Notes: generated by a model not told the origin, from the letters alone. A stretch of 64,000 bases of DNA from Barnesiella merdipullorum (GCA_019116365.1 DXBT01000023.1:5555-69554); one strand, 5' to 3'. Shown: positions 1-8,913, counted from the stretch's first letter. A program made the numbers and translations.

Positions 1-123
1 TTACACAAGCCCATATCAATTCCACGGAGGATTAAATGCGAGAGAGATAGCATCTGTTCTATCCGTTGTGCTACACCCCTTCTTCAAAGCTCGAAGGCCC
101 TCTTCTCCAATATGAACCAGCAC

Positions 124-157
124 AAAAAAAGCCGGCTTACTGCATGCAAACCGGCTT
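124..157 (-). terminator. Rho-independent terminator of tRNA-Gly
   Basis: Read on the minus strand, AAGCCGG and CCGGCTT form a 7-bp stem around a 15-nt loop and are followed by a run of seven T. It begins 7 nt after the 3' end of the tRNA-Gly gene, so it most likely ends that transcript. Confidence 0.75.
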
Positions 158-164
158 CTCGAAG

Positions 165-237
165 AGCGGCAAACGAGGCTCGAACTCGCGACCCTCAGCT
201 TGGGAAGCTGATGCTCTACCAACTGAGCTACTACCGC
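165..237 (-). tRNA. tRNA-Gly (anticodon CCC)
   Basis: The minus strand folds into a full cloverleaf: acceptor GCGGTAG with TTGCCGC (two wobble pairs), D-stem GCTC/GAGC, anticodon stem TCAGC/GCTGA with loop TTCCCAA, five-base variable loop, T-stem GCGAG/CTCGT with loop TTCGAGC, discriminator T. The anticodon CCC reads GGG glycine codons. CCA is not encoded. It has its own promoter (255-286) and terminator (124-157), so it looks like a single-gene transcript. Confidence 0.95.
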
Positions 238-254
238 ATCTGTTTCTATGGGGA

Positions 255-286
255 CAAATGTAGCTGTTTTTTTTCGACTTTACAAA
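255..286 (-). promoter_or_regulatory. Bacteroidetes-type promoter of tRNA-Gly
   Basis: On the minus strand TTTG (286-283), a 20-nt spacer and TACATTTG (262-255) match the Bacteroidetes -33/-7 consensus. The -7 box ends 17 bp before the tRNA. Confidence 0.8.
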
Positions 287-325
287 TTATTGCCGTACTT
301 TTACCCTTAAATTGGAAAATGAGAA

Positions 326-823
326 ATGGTAAAGATAGGTTTGCTGTCCGACACCCATGCCTGGTGGGACGACCGTTACGCGAAATATTTTGCCGAGTGC
401 GACGAGATTTGGCATGCAGGCGACATTGGCTCAGTCGAGCTGGCCGACCGATTCGAAGCCTTAAAACCCTTTCGGGCCGTATATGGTAATATCGACGGGC
501 ACGAATTGCGCCTGCGCTACCCACAGCATCAACGGTTTACCATCGAGGGGGTGGATGTGTGGATGACTCACATAGGGGGCTATCCCGGCAAATATGCCCG
601 CGAGGTAACGCCCCAGATCTATATCCACCCGCCCAAACTCTTTATCTCGGGCCACTCGCATATCTTGAAGGTACTCTACGACAAGACCTTGAAATGCCTG
701 CATATCAACCCGGGAGCTGCCGGGCTGTATGGGTTCCATAAAAAACGTACACTGGTGCGCTTTGTCCTCGATAGGGGCGAAATCAAAGACCTCGAAGTAA
801 TCGAACTGGCCGACCGCCGATAA
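326..823 (+). CDS. YfcE/MJ0936-type metallophosphoesterase
   Basis: A 165-aa protein of the small calcineurin-like phosphoesterase family, whose members hydrolyse phosphodiesters with two bound metals in the cytoplasm. The start MVKIGLLSDTHAWWD carries the first metal motif (D-x-H, residues 9-11), IWHAGDIGS carries GD (32-33), VYGNIDGHE carries the GN(x)D/H motif (about 54-58), and FISGHSHILK gives the C-terminal GHSH (about 107-111). Length is normal for the family. A weak promoter-like TACTTTTA lies at 296-303. The natural substrate cannot be inferred from sequence. The gene stands alone between the divergent tRNA-Gly and the AT-rich gene downstream. Confidence 0.88.
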   Translation: MVKIGLLSDTHAWWDDRYAKYFAECDEIWHAGDIGSVELADRFEALKPFRAVYGNIDGHELRLRYPQHQRFTIEGVDVWMTHIGGYPGKYAREVTPQIYIHPPKLFISGHSHILKVLYDKTLKCLHINPGAAGLYGFHKKRTLVRFVLDRGEIKDLEVIELADRR

Positions 824-908
824 TTGCAAAAACTTTATATTAATAGTAATCTTAAAGTAGTACCACAAATTGACGTAAAAGCTCAATATTCAACAATTGA
901 TATACAAC

Positions 909-2957
909 ATGATACAAAGATATTTTTACGGCGATAACATAGGTAATTTTCTATCCACCCCTACGTCTCAAATCATTGGAATATTGACAACAGCTCACAC
1001 CTCGACTTTTACCTCCTTACAAGGAGTTCAAACCGAGGCTTGGAAATCTGAAATAGAATTGCTTCAAAATATTTTGCACCCCTATACTCAAGGGCGCATT
1101 TTTTTTGAATATACAATTCCACGTATGGGACGCCGCATCGATGTCGTGTTGCTTATCAATGGTATAGTCTTTATCTTAGAATTTAAAAATTACAACGAAT
1201 TTTATACTCGCCATGATATCGCACAGGTATGGGATTATGCGCTTGACTTAAAAAACTTTCACGAAGAGAGCCATAATCGAGTTATTGTTCCCATCTTAAT
1301 AGCTACTGAAGCCGTCAATTGCACAACAGAGTATAAGCCATACGACGATAATGTGTTCTACCCAATTTTAACGAATAAAGCAATGTTGGCAACTACCATT
1401 GCTGAAATATTACATCTATGCCATAATAGTAACTCTTTTGATGATGATTTATGGGCTATTAGTCGTTATTCTCCTACGCCAACCATTATCGAAGCAGCTA
1501 GTGCATTATACAATAACCACACAGTTTCAGAAGTCTCTCGTTCTGATGCTTCTGCTGAGAATCTAATTGTTACCTGTAAATATATATCAGAGATTATTGA
1601 CCAAGCAAAAAAGGAGCATTTTAAGGCTATCTGCTTTGTCACAGGGGTGCCTGGTGCAGGAAAAACATTAGTAGGATTAAACACTGCTACTCAACAATTC
1701 AATAAAGGTGAAATCGCTGTATATCTTTCAGGCAATTACCCACTGGTACAAGTCCTCACTGAAGCTCTAGCAAGAGACAAAGTAAAAAGAGCCAAAGAAC
1801 AAGGAGAGAAAATAGCAATTGGTACAGCTCGATCGGAAGTAAAAGCTTTTATCCAAATGATTCATCACTACCGAGATAATTGCTTAGAAGGGACCAAAAT
1901 CGTAAACGGGTATATAGTAGCCGACGAAGAATATTTCCAAAATCCCAGGAACCTCAAAAAATCATTTGTCCCTGTTGATCATATTGCTATTTTTGATGAA
2001 GCCCAAAGAGCTTGGACAAGAGAAGCATTGGTCAATTTTATGAATAGAAAAAAGGGATATTCAAACTTCCCATACTCTGAACCTGAATATTTAATCTCAT
2101 GCCTTGATCGTCACGACGACTGGGCAGTTATCATCTGTTTAGTAGGTGGCGGACAAGAAATTAATACAGGAGAAGCTGGTATCAGTGAGTGGTTAGAATC
2201 TTTAAATCGCGACTATAAAGATTGGCACATTTTTATATCCGACCGGTTACACGACTCAGAGTATGCAGCGGGACAAGCTTTACAAATTCTTGACAAACAC
2301 CCGCATGTCAAATTTGAGTCATCACTACATTTGGCGGTATCTATGCGCTCATTTCGAGCAGAAAACCTATCTAATTTTGTTCAATCGTTACTCAACTTAG
2401 ATTTAACAAGAGCTCAAAAGATATATCAAACGTTAGAGCACTACCCTATCGTTTTAACCCGCTCTCTGAATAAAGCCAAACACTGGTTAAAAGCGCATGC
2501 TCGTGGGACAGAGCGATATGGTATAATTGTTTCTTCCCAAGCACAACGGCTGAAACCTCTGGCCATAGATGTGCGATTGAAACCTGATGTAGTCCATTGG
2601 TTCCTCGACGATGAAACCGATGTCCGCTCATCTTTCTACCTAGAAGATGTTGTGACCGAGTTTGATATACAAGGACTAGAACTCGATTGGACCTGTGTTG
2701 TATGGGATGGAGATTTTCGCTATAACCCTAACGGATGGACACATCACTCTTTTTGTGGAGACAAATGGCATAATATCATTAAGCCCGATCGTAAAGCGTT
2801 TCAAAAGAATGCCTATCGTGTATTATTAACACGGGCTCGTCAGGGTATGATCATTGTTGTTCCTGAAGGAGATCCCGAAGATCCAACTCGTCAAGCCAGC
2901 TTTTATGATCCTACATACAACTATCTAAAACAGATTGGAATCCAAGAATTATATTAG
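909..2957 (+). CDS. PD-(D/E)XK nuclease + DUF2075 (Schlafen group 3-type) helicase protein
   Basis: A 682-aa protein. Residues about 60-135 contain a putative PD-(D/E)XK nuclease core: E in FEYTIP, then D in RRIDVVLL and the E-x-K of FILEFKNYNE. From about 235 on is a P-loop helicase of the DUF2075/Schlafen group 3 type: Walker A GVPGAGKT (246-253), Walker B IFDEAQRAW (362-370), GGGQEI motif, QGLELDW, and the C-terminal motif LLTRARQGM. A TTG 12 nt upstream is in frame, but the ATG is preferred. The gene is visibly AT-rich (near 40% G+C against more than 50% around it) and ends 15 bp from the convergent lipid kinase, which suggests horizontal acquisition. The architecture recalls anti-phage effectors; that role is inference. 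Confidence 0.85.
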   Translation: MIQRYFYGDNIGNFLSTPTSQIIGILTTAHTSTFTSLQGVQTEAWKSEIELLQNILHPYTQGRIFFEYTIPRMGRRIDVVLLINGIVFILEFKNYNEFYTRHDIAQVWDYALDLKNFHEESHNRVIVPILIATEAVNCTTEYKPYDDNVFYPILTNKAMLATTIAEILHLCHNSNSFDDDLWAISRYSPTPTIIEAASALYNNHTVSEVSRSDASAENLIVTCKYISEIIDQAKKEHFKAICFVTGVPGAGKTLVGLNTATQQFNKGEIAVYLSGNYPLVQVLTEALARDKVKRAKEQGEKIAIGTARSEVKAFIQMIHHYRDNCLEGTKIVNGYIVADEEYFQNPRNLKKSFVPVDHIAIFDEAQRAWTREALVNFMNRKKGYSNFPYSEPEYLISCLDRHDDWAVIICLVGGGQEINTGEAGISEWLESLNRDYKDWHIFISDRLHDSEYAAGQALQILDKHPHVKFESSLHLAVSMRSFRAENLSNFVQSLLNLDLTRAQKIYQTLEHYPIVLTRSLNKAKHWLKAHARGTERYGIIVSSQAQRLKPLAIDVRLKPDVVHWFLDDETDVRSSFYLEDVVTEFDIQGLELDWTCVVWDGDFRYNPNGWTHHSFCGDKWHNIIKPDRKAFQKNAYRVLLTRARQGMIIVVPEGDPEDPTRQASFYDPTYNYLKQIGIQELY

Positions 2958-2972
2958 TCTGAATCCACCACA

Positions 2973-3941
2973 TCAGATATTCAGCTCCTGCCGGACGGTC
3001 TCGATAAACTCCCAGAATACCGAGGCAAAGGGTTCGATAATCGAGCGCTTGGGTTCACTGGCTGGAATGAGTGCACGCAAACCGCCTTTGAAGCAGCGGA
3101 TATCGATGCGGGTTCCCATTTCAATGGGCTCACCGTCGAGGTGGATGGCTCCGGGTTTCTCGCGTTTGATTACAAGAGACTCGGTAGTGAAGCTCTTGAT
3201 ATTGGCATCCTGGTCGATATGCTTGGTAAAGAGCAACAGAGCCAAACCGGCGGTATCGAAGGGGGTAAAGGGCATGAGTACCGTGACGTCGATTTTGCCA
3301 TCCTGCATGCTGGCATGGGGGGCAATGTAGGCGTTGTTGCCATATTGCGAGGCGTTGCCGCAGGCTATAAGGAAGGCTTTCTCGGTGACAGTACCGTCGG
3401 GCATCTCAATCTGGTAGGTCTCCGACTTGTATTTGAGGTATTCGGTGAGTGCCTTGGCTACATAGGCCAGTTTGCCCCGACGTTTCCCCTGGGCAAACTT
3501 GAGACTTACCAGGGCGTCGAATCCCACGCCGCAGGTACAGAAGAAGGGACGGCCGTTGGCCGTGCAGTAGTCGAGGTCGGCAATTACCCCGTCGTTGACA
3601 ATCTCGAGGGCTTTGCGCACCTCCATCGAGATGCCCAGATGGCGGGCCAGGCCGTTACCCGAACCTACCGGTACAATGGCCAGCGAGGTGTGGGTGTTGA
3701 TGAGTTCACGGGCTATTTCGTTGCAGGTTCCGTCGCCCCCGACCGAGAGCACAATATCAACACCGTCGGCAACGGCTTTGCGAGTCATCTCGGCGGCATG
3801 ACCGGCATACTGTGTAAAACACGTCTCCACGCTGTATTTGGCGGGGTCTATCACCTCGTCGATCAAGGCGGGTATATCCTCTTTATCTTTGGTTCCCGAG
3901 ATGGGATTTATGATGGCTAAGATTTTTTTCGGTGCAGGCAT
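2973..3941 (-). CDS. YegS/DagK-type diacylglycerol or lipid kinase
   Basis: 322 aa with the diacylglycerol kinase catalytic domain. It opens with KKILAIINPISG, the nucleotide-binding start of the family, and has the invariant GGDGTCNE (residues 68-75) and VPVGSGNGLARHLG (about 92-105). Family members phosphorylate diacylglycerol or related lipids with ATP at the inner membrane face. A -7-like TACCTTTG on the minus strand (4067-4060) would give a leader of about 115 nt. It converges on the AT-rich helicase gene with a 15-bp gap and no terminator hairpin between them. The exact lipid substrate is unknown. Confidence 0.9.
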   Translation of the reverse strand: MPAPKKILAIINPISGTKDKEDIPALIDEVIDPAKYSVETCFTQYAGHAAEMTRKAVADGVDIVLSVGGDGTCNEIARELINTHTSLAIVPVGSGNGLARHLGISMEVRKALEIVNDGVIADLDYCTANGRPFFCTCGVGFDALVSLKFAQGKRRGKLAYVAKALTEYLKYKSETYQIEMPDGTVTEKAFLIACGNASQYGNNAYIAPHASMQDGKIDVTVLMPFTPFDTAGLALLLFTKHIDQDANIKSFTTESLVIKREKPGAIHLDGEPIEMGTRIDIRCFKGGLRALIPASEPKRSIIEPFASVFWEFIETVRQELNI

Positions 3942-4142
3942 AGCATCTTTTTAATTTCGAAAAATCACCTGTAAATCATTCGTGTATAGCATCTTGCACA
4001 AAGGGCGATACTGCATGTATCAACCAGATCGGCTCGACACGCATTTACAGCAACGAGGACAAAGGTAATAAATATTCCCAATTTCACACACAACGGCAAC
4101 AGCTTCTGCATTACAAGCCGTTAAATAGCGTTTCATCGAGAA

Positions 4143-4183
4143 CCTCTTTTACAAACGGCTGAGACACTCTTTTGTAAAAGAGG
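4143..4183. repeat. Perfect 13-bp inverted repeat, 15-nt loop
   Basis: Arms CCTCTTTTACAAA (4143-4155) and TTTGTAAAAGAGG (4171-4183) are exact reverse complements. Neither strand shows a T-run after the hairpin, so it is not a standard terminator. It may be an operator or an RNA structure in the leader of the downstream gene. Confidence 0.75.
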
Positions 4184-4243
4184 AGGCAATGGCCAAGTTC
4201 AGACAAAAAGAGGAAACCTCATTTTTCTTTTGCCCCAACGCTA

Positions 4244-4348
4244 ACCTTTCGCTATCTTTGTTTCACGAAGATAGGATGCGGTTCAGCATAGTCAAACTTC
4301 GAAAACTGTGTTTTCGGTTTTCCCCGGCTCTCACCTTTCGCTATCTTT
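4244..4348 (+). repeat. Direct repeat ACCTTTCGCTATCTTT, two copies
   Basis: The 16-mer occurs at 4244-4259 and 4333-4348. The first copy continues as TATCTTTG, a perfect -7 box; the second reads TATCTTTTTTG. The duplicated piece therefore contains a promoter core. The upstream copy is the better promoter candidate for the DUF308 gene at 4391. Confidence 0.6.
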
Positions 4349-4390
4349 TTTGTTTACATAAAGAAAACCGATTAATCCGTAACGAGTGAT

Positions 4391-4906
4391 ATGATTACTT
4401 TTCAAAAACCATTGATTCGCATCATCGCCTCCATCGTAATAGGCCTGTTGCTCCTGCTCTATCCCAACGCCGCCCTGCCCACGGTACTCCTGATCACAGG
4501 TATCCTCATAGGCGTGCCCAGTTTATATACCATCTTGTACTATCTGTTGAGTGGCGAACAAAAAGATACAACCCCGTTTCCTGTCATGTCGGGGGTCTTG
4601 CTACTGTTTGGATGCTCCCTCATTCTGGTGCCGAGCTGGTATATCGGGGTAACGATCTATGTACTGGGGGGTGCACTCATTCTGATAGGAATCTATCAGT
4701 TACTCTATCTGCTCACGCTCAAAAAGGCCATCAAACAAAAAGCGGGATGGGTATCCTATCTGCTGCCTGTCATTATCCTGCTCATCGGTATAGAAATTTT
4801 GCTCAATCCTTTTTCGGCTACCGAGCGCATTATCGTAGCCACATTCGGTGCGGCCACACTGCTCTATGGCATCACCGACCTGTTGTTCTACATTCGTCTG
4901 AAATAA
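4391..4906 (+). CDS. HdeD/DUF308-family membrane protein
   Basis: A 171-aa, almost entirely hydrophobic protein. Six membrane segments can be traced, in alternating pairs: residues about 10-27, 30-50, 66-80, 85-105, 118-135 and 142-165. This is the internal two-helix repeat layout of DUF308/HdeD proteins, and LLLLYPNAALP after helix 1 fits the family. In enterobacteria HdeD is linked to acid resistance; no function can be assigned here. The gene ends 10 bp from the 3' end of the convergent TonB-dependent receptor. Confidence 0.75.
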   Translation: MITFQKPLIRIIASIVIGLLLLLYPNAALPTVLLITGILIGVPSLYTILYYLLSGEQKDTTPFPVMSGVLLLFGCSLILVPSWYIGVTIYVLGGALILIGIYQLLYLLTLKKAIKQKAGWVSYLLPVIILLIGIEILLNPFSATERIIVATFGAATLLYGITDLLFYIRLK

Positions 4907-4916
4907 CCGAGAGACG

Positions 4917-7331
4917 TCAGAAATCGATCGAAAGCCGCAGATTTATCTGGCGACGAGTGAGATAGTTGGGCACGGCATACTGGGCATTGGTAATGTCGGT
5001 CACCCAATAGTAGGAGTTCACGTTGCTGATGTCGAAGAGGTTGAAGACGTCGATGCCTATCCACACGCTTTTGAGATTGCGGAAGATTCCCTTTTGCAGG
5101 AGTTTGTCCTCACCTCCCACCAGGAGACGCGAGGCCCCGATATCGATACGCTTGTAAGCCGGAGCTCTGAAGTAGCCCGCCTGCCGTCCCTTGCGGGGCG
5201 ACCCTACCGGTAGTCCGTCGGCCAGGATGGCCCGCAGACTGAATTTGTATTTGGGGAACCGGGGTACATAATCCTGGAAGTAGAGGCCCACGCTGTACCG
5301 CTGGTCGGTAGGTCGGGGCAGTTTCACACCCCCAATCTCCTCCTGCGTTTTCATGAGCGAGAAGGTGAGCCACGAATCGACTCCCGGCACAAACTGTCCG
5401 AAGAGTTTCAGGTCGATACCGGCCGCATAGCCCTTGGCCTCGTTCTGCCCGCTATACCACACCCGCAGGTTGTCAATCTCGTAGGGAATGAGGTTGTCGA
5501 GCTTCTTGTAATAGAGTTCGGCCGTGAATTTGAACGGCCTATCCAACGCCCGGAACGAGTAGTCGCCCCCAAGCACGATGTGAATCGAGCGTTGCGACTT
5601 GATATTGCGGTTGAGCTGCACCACATAATTGTTGGCCGCATCGCACACCGTGTCGCGCAACTCCTTGTAAAACGGAGCCTGGTAATAGAGTCCGCCGGCC
5701 AGACGGGTAGTTATCTGCTCGTTGGCGGCCGGGATAAAGGTAATCGAGGCCCGGGGGCTCACCAGGGTCTCCTTGTTGAATCCCCAATACGAGGCCCGCA
5801 AACCACCCGTGAAGATGAAGCGTCCCCACAAGGTACGCAGGCGATAGGTATCTTGCAGATAGGCCGAGAGGCGATGGCTCTCCATGTCCTGATGAGAAAA
5901 GAGGTTGTAGATCATCTCGACCGACTGGCCGGTATGCGGCAGCGAATAGCCTGCCGAGTCGCGCATCTCCCACTCGCGCACCCGGTCGTAAATCTGCTCA
6001 TACTGGTGGGTCAATCCCCACTTCAGCTCATTCTGTCCCAGCTTGGTAGCACCCTTGATCGAGGTGGCAATCACCGAGGCCTTGAGGCGGTTGCGAGCGT
6101 GCTCGTGGTAGGTGCCCACACCCAGCGCCCCCGTGTTCTCGGTACCCTCGCCATCGCCCGTGTCGGCCAGCTCGTCGAGCCAATACTGCCCCGAGATGTC
6201 GTAGGTCACCAGCTCGTTGGTGACAAAAGCCGAGGTCATCAGGGCCCACTGAGTATATTTGTCGGGGAAGAAGTTCAGCGACAGAGCCCCGAAATAGGTC
6301 TCGAACTTGTCGCGTTCCCCACCGTCGAAATAGACCTTGAACTGCTTGGCGTTGGTAGCCGTACCAAACGAAGTGTTGCGCTCGTGAGGAGTGAACTTGT
6401 AGTCGTTGATGGCAATGTTGCCCAGGAACGAAGCCTCCCACTTGGGAGCGAATTTATAGGTGAGGTAGGTTTGGTAATCGAAGAACGAGGGCTCATACTC
6501 GCCCTTGGTATCGAGCGAACTCAACAGGGTGGAGTTGGTCTTGTAGCGGATGCCGTGCAGCTGCGAGAACTTCTTGGTGCTCTGCCCTATCGAGGCGGTA
6601 GCTCCCAGGAAACTGGCCGACACCGACCCCTCGAAGGCTTCGGGATGCTTGTAGATAATATCGAGCACCGACGACATCTTGTCGCCATACTCGGCCGAGA
6701 AACCGCCCGACGAAAAGCCTACGGCTCCCACCATATCGGGGTTGATGATACTCAACCCCTCCTGCTGCCCCGACCGCACCGTGAGCGGTCGATAGACCTC
6801 TATACCGTTGATATAGACAATATTCTCGTCGAAGTTACCGCCCCGCACCGAGTATTGCGAGCTCAACTCGTTGCTCGAGTTCACCCCGGCAAAGGTGGTA
6901 AGCATCGCCTCGATACTGCCGCCCGAAGCATCGGGCATCAGTCTGAGGTCTTTCGTGTCGATAGTCTGCAACGTGCTGGTCTGCCGACGGTGAGTGGCCA
7001 CCACCACCTCGCTCAGCATCTTCGAATTTTTATTCAGCCGCACCGACAGCGATACATCTTTCGTGAGGTTGAGCAGCTGGCGTTGCTCCTCGCGGTAACC
7101 CAGACACGAATAGATAACCACAATCGAGTCACTCGCAGGGACCGACAACTGATACTCGCCCTTCAGGTCGGTCATCGTGCCCATGGTCGTACCCGCCACG
7201 CGCACCGTAGCCAGCTCGATGGGCTGATTGTCGCTGTCATACACCCGGCCCGTGAGTTTCACCCGGCCCTGCGCTGCCAGCTCGAGTACCGCACCTATCG
7301 CGATAAAAAGGAGTAATATCTTGTATTTCAT
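4917..7331 (-). CDS. TonB-dependent receptor with carboxypeptidase-regulatory-like domain
   Basis: 804 aa from the ATG at 7331; an in-frame GTG lies 15 nt further upstream, but the ATG starts a clean signal peptide (MKYKILLLFIAIGAVLELAAQ). Next come a CarboxypepD-regulatory-like beta domain (KLTGRVYDSDNQPIELATVRV, about residues 25-110), a plug domain with GVNSSNELSSQYSVRGGNFDEN style residues, and a beta-barrel to the C-terminus ending in INLRLSIDF, with the terminal aromatic typical of outer-membrane barrels. It imports an unknown ligand using TonB energy. No SusD partner is adjacent, so it is not part of a classical glycan utilisation pair. Confidence 0.9.
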   Translation of the reverse strand: MKYKILLLFIAIGAVLELAAQGRVKLTGRVYDSDNQPIELATVRVAGTTMGTMTDLKGEYQLSVPASDSIVVIYSCLGYREEQRQLLNLTKDVSLSVRLNKNSKMLSEVVVATHRRQTSTLQTIDTKDLRLMPDASGGSIEAMLTTFAGVNSSNELSSQYSVRGGNFDENIVYINGIEVYRPLTVRSGQQEGLSIINPDMVGAVGFSSGGFSAEYGDKMSSVLDIIYKHPEAFEGSVSASFLGATASIGQSTKKFSQLHGIRYKTNSTLLSSLDTKGEYEPSFFDYQTYLTYKFAPKWEASFLGNIAINDYKFTPHERNTSFGTATNAKQFKVYFDGGERDKFETYFGALSLNFFPDKYTQWALMTSAFVTNELVTYDISGQYWLDELADTGDGEGTENTGALGVGTYHEHARNRLKASVIATSIKGATKLGQNELKWGLTHQYEQIYDRVREWEMRDSAGYSLPHTGQSVEMIYNLFSHQDMESHRLSAYLQDTYRLRTLWGRFIFTGGLRASYWGFNKETLVSPRASITFIPAANEQITTRLAGGLYYQAPFYKELRDTVCDAANNYVVQLNRNIKSQRSIHIVLGGDYSFRALDRPFKFTAELYYKKLDNLIPYEIDNLRVWYSGQNEAKGYAAGIDLKLFGQFVPGVDSWLTFSLMKTQEEIGGVKLPRPTDQRYSVGLYFQDYVPRFPKYKFSLRAILADGLPVGSPRKGRQAGYFRAPAYKRIDIGASRLLVGGEDKLLQKGIFRNLKSVWIGIDVFNLFDISNVNSYYWVTDITNAQYAVPNYLTRRQINLRLSIDF

Positions 7332-7467
7332 CGAGGTTCTATACACACCGTGCCCCGTTTGTCAAAGGCACATTTAATAAACGCAAAAAAGCGCCGTTCA
7401 GTATATCGCCCGCCGAAAAGTATCGAAAAAAGTTTTCTCAGATTCCCCCTGGACAAATTAGGTTTTG

Positions 7468-7475
7468 TATCTTTG
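7468..7475 (+). promoter_or_regulatory. -7 box upstream of the nitroreductase operon
   Basis: TATCTTTG matches the Bacteroidetes -7 element exactly. The -33 region is not a clear match. Transcription from here would give a leader of about 100 nt before the nitroreductase ATG at 7583. Confidence 0.6.
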
Positions 7476-7582
7476 CTACTGGAAGAGACTCACACCTCGT
7501 GACCGATAATGACACGGCCAAAGCCAGTGAGAGGTACCATCCGTTTATTCAGAGATACAAATACTTAAAACCATTAACCCTT

Positions 7583-8113
7583 ATGAATAATCTGCACGAC
7601 CTGTTGATTCATCGCCGAAGTATTCGCAAATATACCGACCAGCCGCTGTCGCCCGACTCGGTGAAACTGATTCTCGAAGCGGGGCTGCTCGCCCCTTCGT
7701 CGAAACGCTGTACCCCGTGGGAGTTCATCGCCGTCGAAGATAAAGAGGTTCTCGCCCGTCTGGCAGCCTGCAAAACGTCCGGAGCCAAGCCTATCGAGGG
7801 TGCGGCACTGGCCATCGTCGTGACGGCCGACATGACCCTCACCGATACCTGGGTCGAAGATGCTTCGATTGCCGCCATACTCATGCAACTGCAAGCGGCC
7901 GATCTGGGTCTGGGTAGCTGCTGGATTCAGGTGCGCAACCGATTCGGGGCCGACGACGAACCGGCCGAAGATATCGTGCGCTCCATCCTGGGCATCCCCG
8001 AGACAATGGGCGTGCTCTGCATCCTCTCCATCGGCCACAAGGACGAGGAGCGCAAACCCTTTGACGAGGAGAAGATGATGTGGGAAAAGGTACACATAGG
8101 CAAATGGGAATGA
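7583..8113 (+). CDS. Nitroreductase-family FMN oxidoreductase
   Basis: 176 aa. The start is placed at MNNLHDLLIHRRSIRKYTD because RRSIRKYTDQPL is the conserved FMN-binding N-terminus of small nitroreductases; an upstream extension (from 7499) has no family similarity. Further family features are LEAGLLAPSSKRCTPWEF and the C-terminal LGSCWIQ and ILGIPETMGVLCILSIGH. Members reduce nitro compounds, flavins or quinones with NAD(P)H. It is the first gene of a tight run in which the next two start codons overlap the preceding stop codons (8110/8113 and 8910/8913), so co-expression with the DUF2520, kdsC and maf genes is likely. Substrate unknown. Confidence 0.88.
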   Translation: MNNLHDLLIHRRSIRKYTDQPLSPDSVKLILEAGLLAPSSKRCTPWEFIAVEDKEVLARLAACKTSGAKPIEGAALAIVVTADMTLTDTWVEDASIAAILMQLQAADLGLGSCWIQVRNRFGADDEPAEDIVRSILGIPETMGVLCILSIGHKDEERKPFDEEKMMWEKVHIGKWE

Positions 8114-8913
8114 TGAGCAACAACGATATGAAAATCATTCTCATCGGAGCCGGAAATCTGGCCACCCAACTGGCGCTGGCCTTGCAGAAAAAGGGGCTCA
8201 CTCCCGCCTGGGTGTATAGCCGCACCGAAGAGTCGGCCCGGCAGTTGAGCGACCGGCTTCCTCACAGCCGTTACACGACCGACCTGGCCCAACTCCCTGC
8301 CGACGGCGACCTCTATATCTTTGCCGTGAAAGACTCGGTTCTGCCCGACCTGCTGGCCCGTATGCCGGCCAACACGGGACTGTGGGTCCACACGGCCGGT
8401 AGCGTCGATTGCGAAGTGTTCCGCCCTTACTCGACACGTTACGGCGTGTTCTATCCCATGCAGACTTTCAGCAAGGAGCGCGAGGTCGATTTCGACGATA
8501 TCCCCTTCTTCATCGAGGCCAACAGCGAAGCCGACACCGAGCTGCTGCACCACCTGGCCTCCCGGCTTTCGGGCAAGGTCTATCGGGCCAACTCGGAGCA
8601 GCGCAAATATCTGCACCTGGCCGCCGTCTTTGCCTGCAACTTCACCAACCACCTCTATGTATTGTGCGACCGCATCCTCCAAGAGCACGGACTCCCCTTC
8701 GAAGCAATGCTGCCCCTCATCCGCGAAACAGCCGCCAAGGTAGCCGACATGTCGCCCTTCGATGCCCAGACGGGCCCGGCCATCCGATACGACCAAAACA
8801 TCATTGCCAAACAGGAGGCGCTGCTCGCCGACCCTACGCTGCGCGAGATTTACAGCCTCATGAGCCGCAGTATTCACGAAACTCATAACCCCGAAAAAAA
8901 ACAAGAATCATGA
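8110..8913 (+). CDS. Rossmann-fold DUF2520 protein
   Basis: 267 aa. The N-terminus MKIILIGAGNLATQLALALQ is a dinucleotide-binding GxGNxA fold related to F420/NADP oxidoreductases and pyrroline carboxylate reductase. A helical DUF2520 domain follows (from about 125), with FYPMQTFSKEREVDF, LHLAAVFACNFTNHLY and TGPAIRYDQ as conserved blocks. ATG codons at 8110, 8113 and 8128 are all possible starts; 8110 gives the 4-nt ATGA overlap with the nitroreductase stop. It overlaps kdsC by 4 nt at its own end. Biochemical role not established. Confidence 0.82.
   Translation: MMSNNDMKIILIGAGNLATQLALALQKKGLTPAWVYSRTEESARQLSDRLPHSRYTTDLAQLPADGDLYIFAVKDSVLPDLLARMPANTGLWVHTAGSVDCEVFRPYSTRYGVFYPMQTFSKEREVDFDDIPFFIEANSEADTELLHHLASRLSGKVYRANSEQRKYLHLAAVFACNFTNHLYVLCDRILQEHGLPFEAMLPLIRETAAKVADMSPFDAQTGPAIRYDQNIIAKQEALLADPTLREIYSLMSRSIHETHNPEKKQES

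Larger units (their letters stand above)
3942..4390. other. 449-bp intergenic region with repeats
   Basis: No convincing gene. It holds the leftward promoter of the lipid kinase (4067-4060), a perfect 13-bp inverted repeat (4143-4183) and two copies of a 16-bp promoter-like direct repeat (4244-4259 and 4333-4348), the second 43 bp ahead of the DUF308 gene. Confidence 0.7.

Noticed and set aside
1..100. tRNA-Arg-like sequence on the minus strand
   Set aside because: GTAGCACAACGGATAGAACA resembles a D-arm and a stem-loop follows, but the anticodon loop would have about ten bases, the T-loop lacks TTC and no acceptor stem pairs. It may be a decayed tRNA, but the window edge prevents a decision.
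4189..4389. 66-codon open frame with AGGAGG just before its ATG
   Set aside because: It runs through the repeat units of the intergenic region, its product has no structure or family resemblance, and Shine-Dalgarno sequences are a weak indicator in this phylum.
5580..7316. Long open frame antisense to the TonB-dependent receptor
   Set aside because: The receptor frame has a signal peptide, plug and barrel. The antisense frame is a by-product of codon bias; the same applies to long frames opposite the T9SS cargo gene (11600-13627), hisB/hisC (41482-43365), hisD (43238-44650) and hypF (50734-52350).
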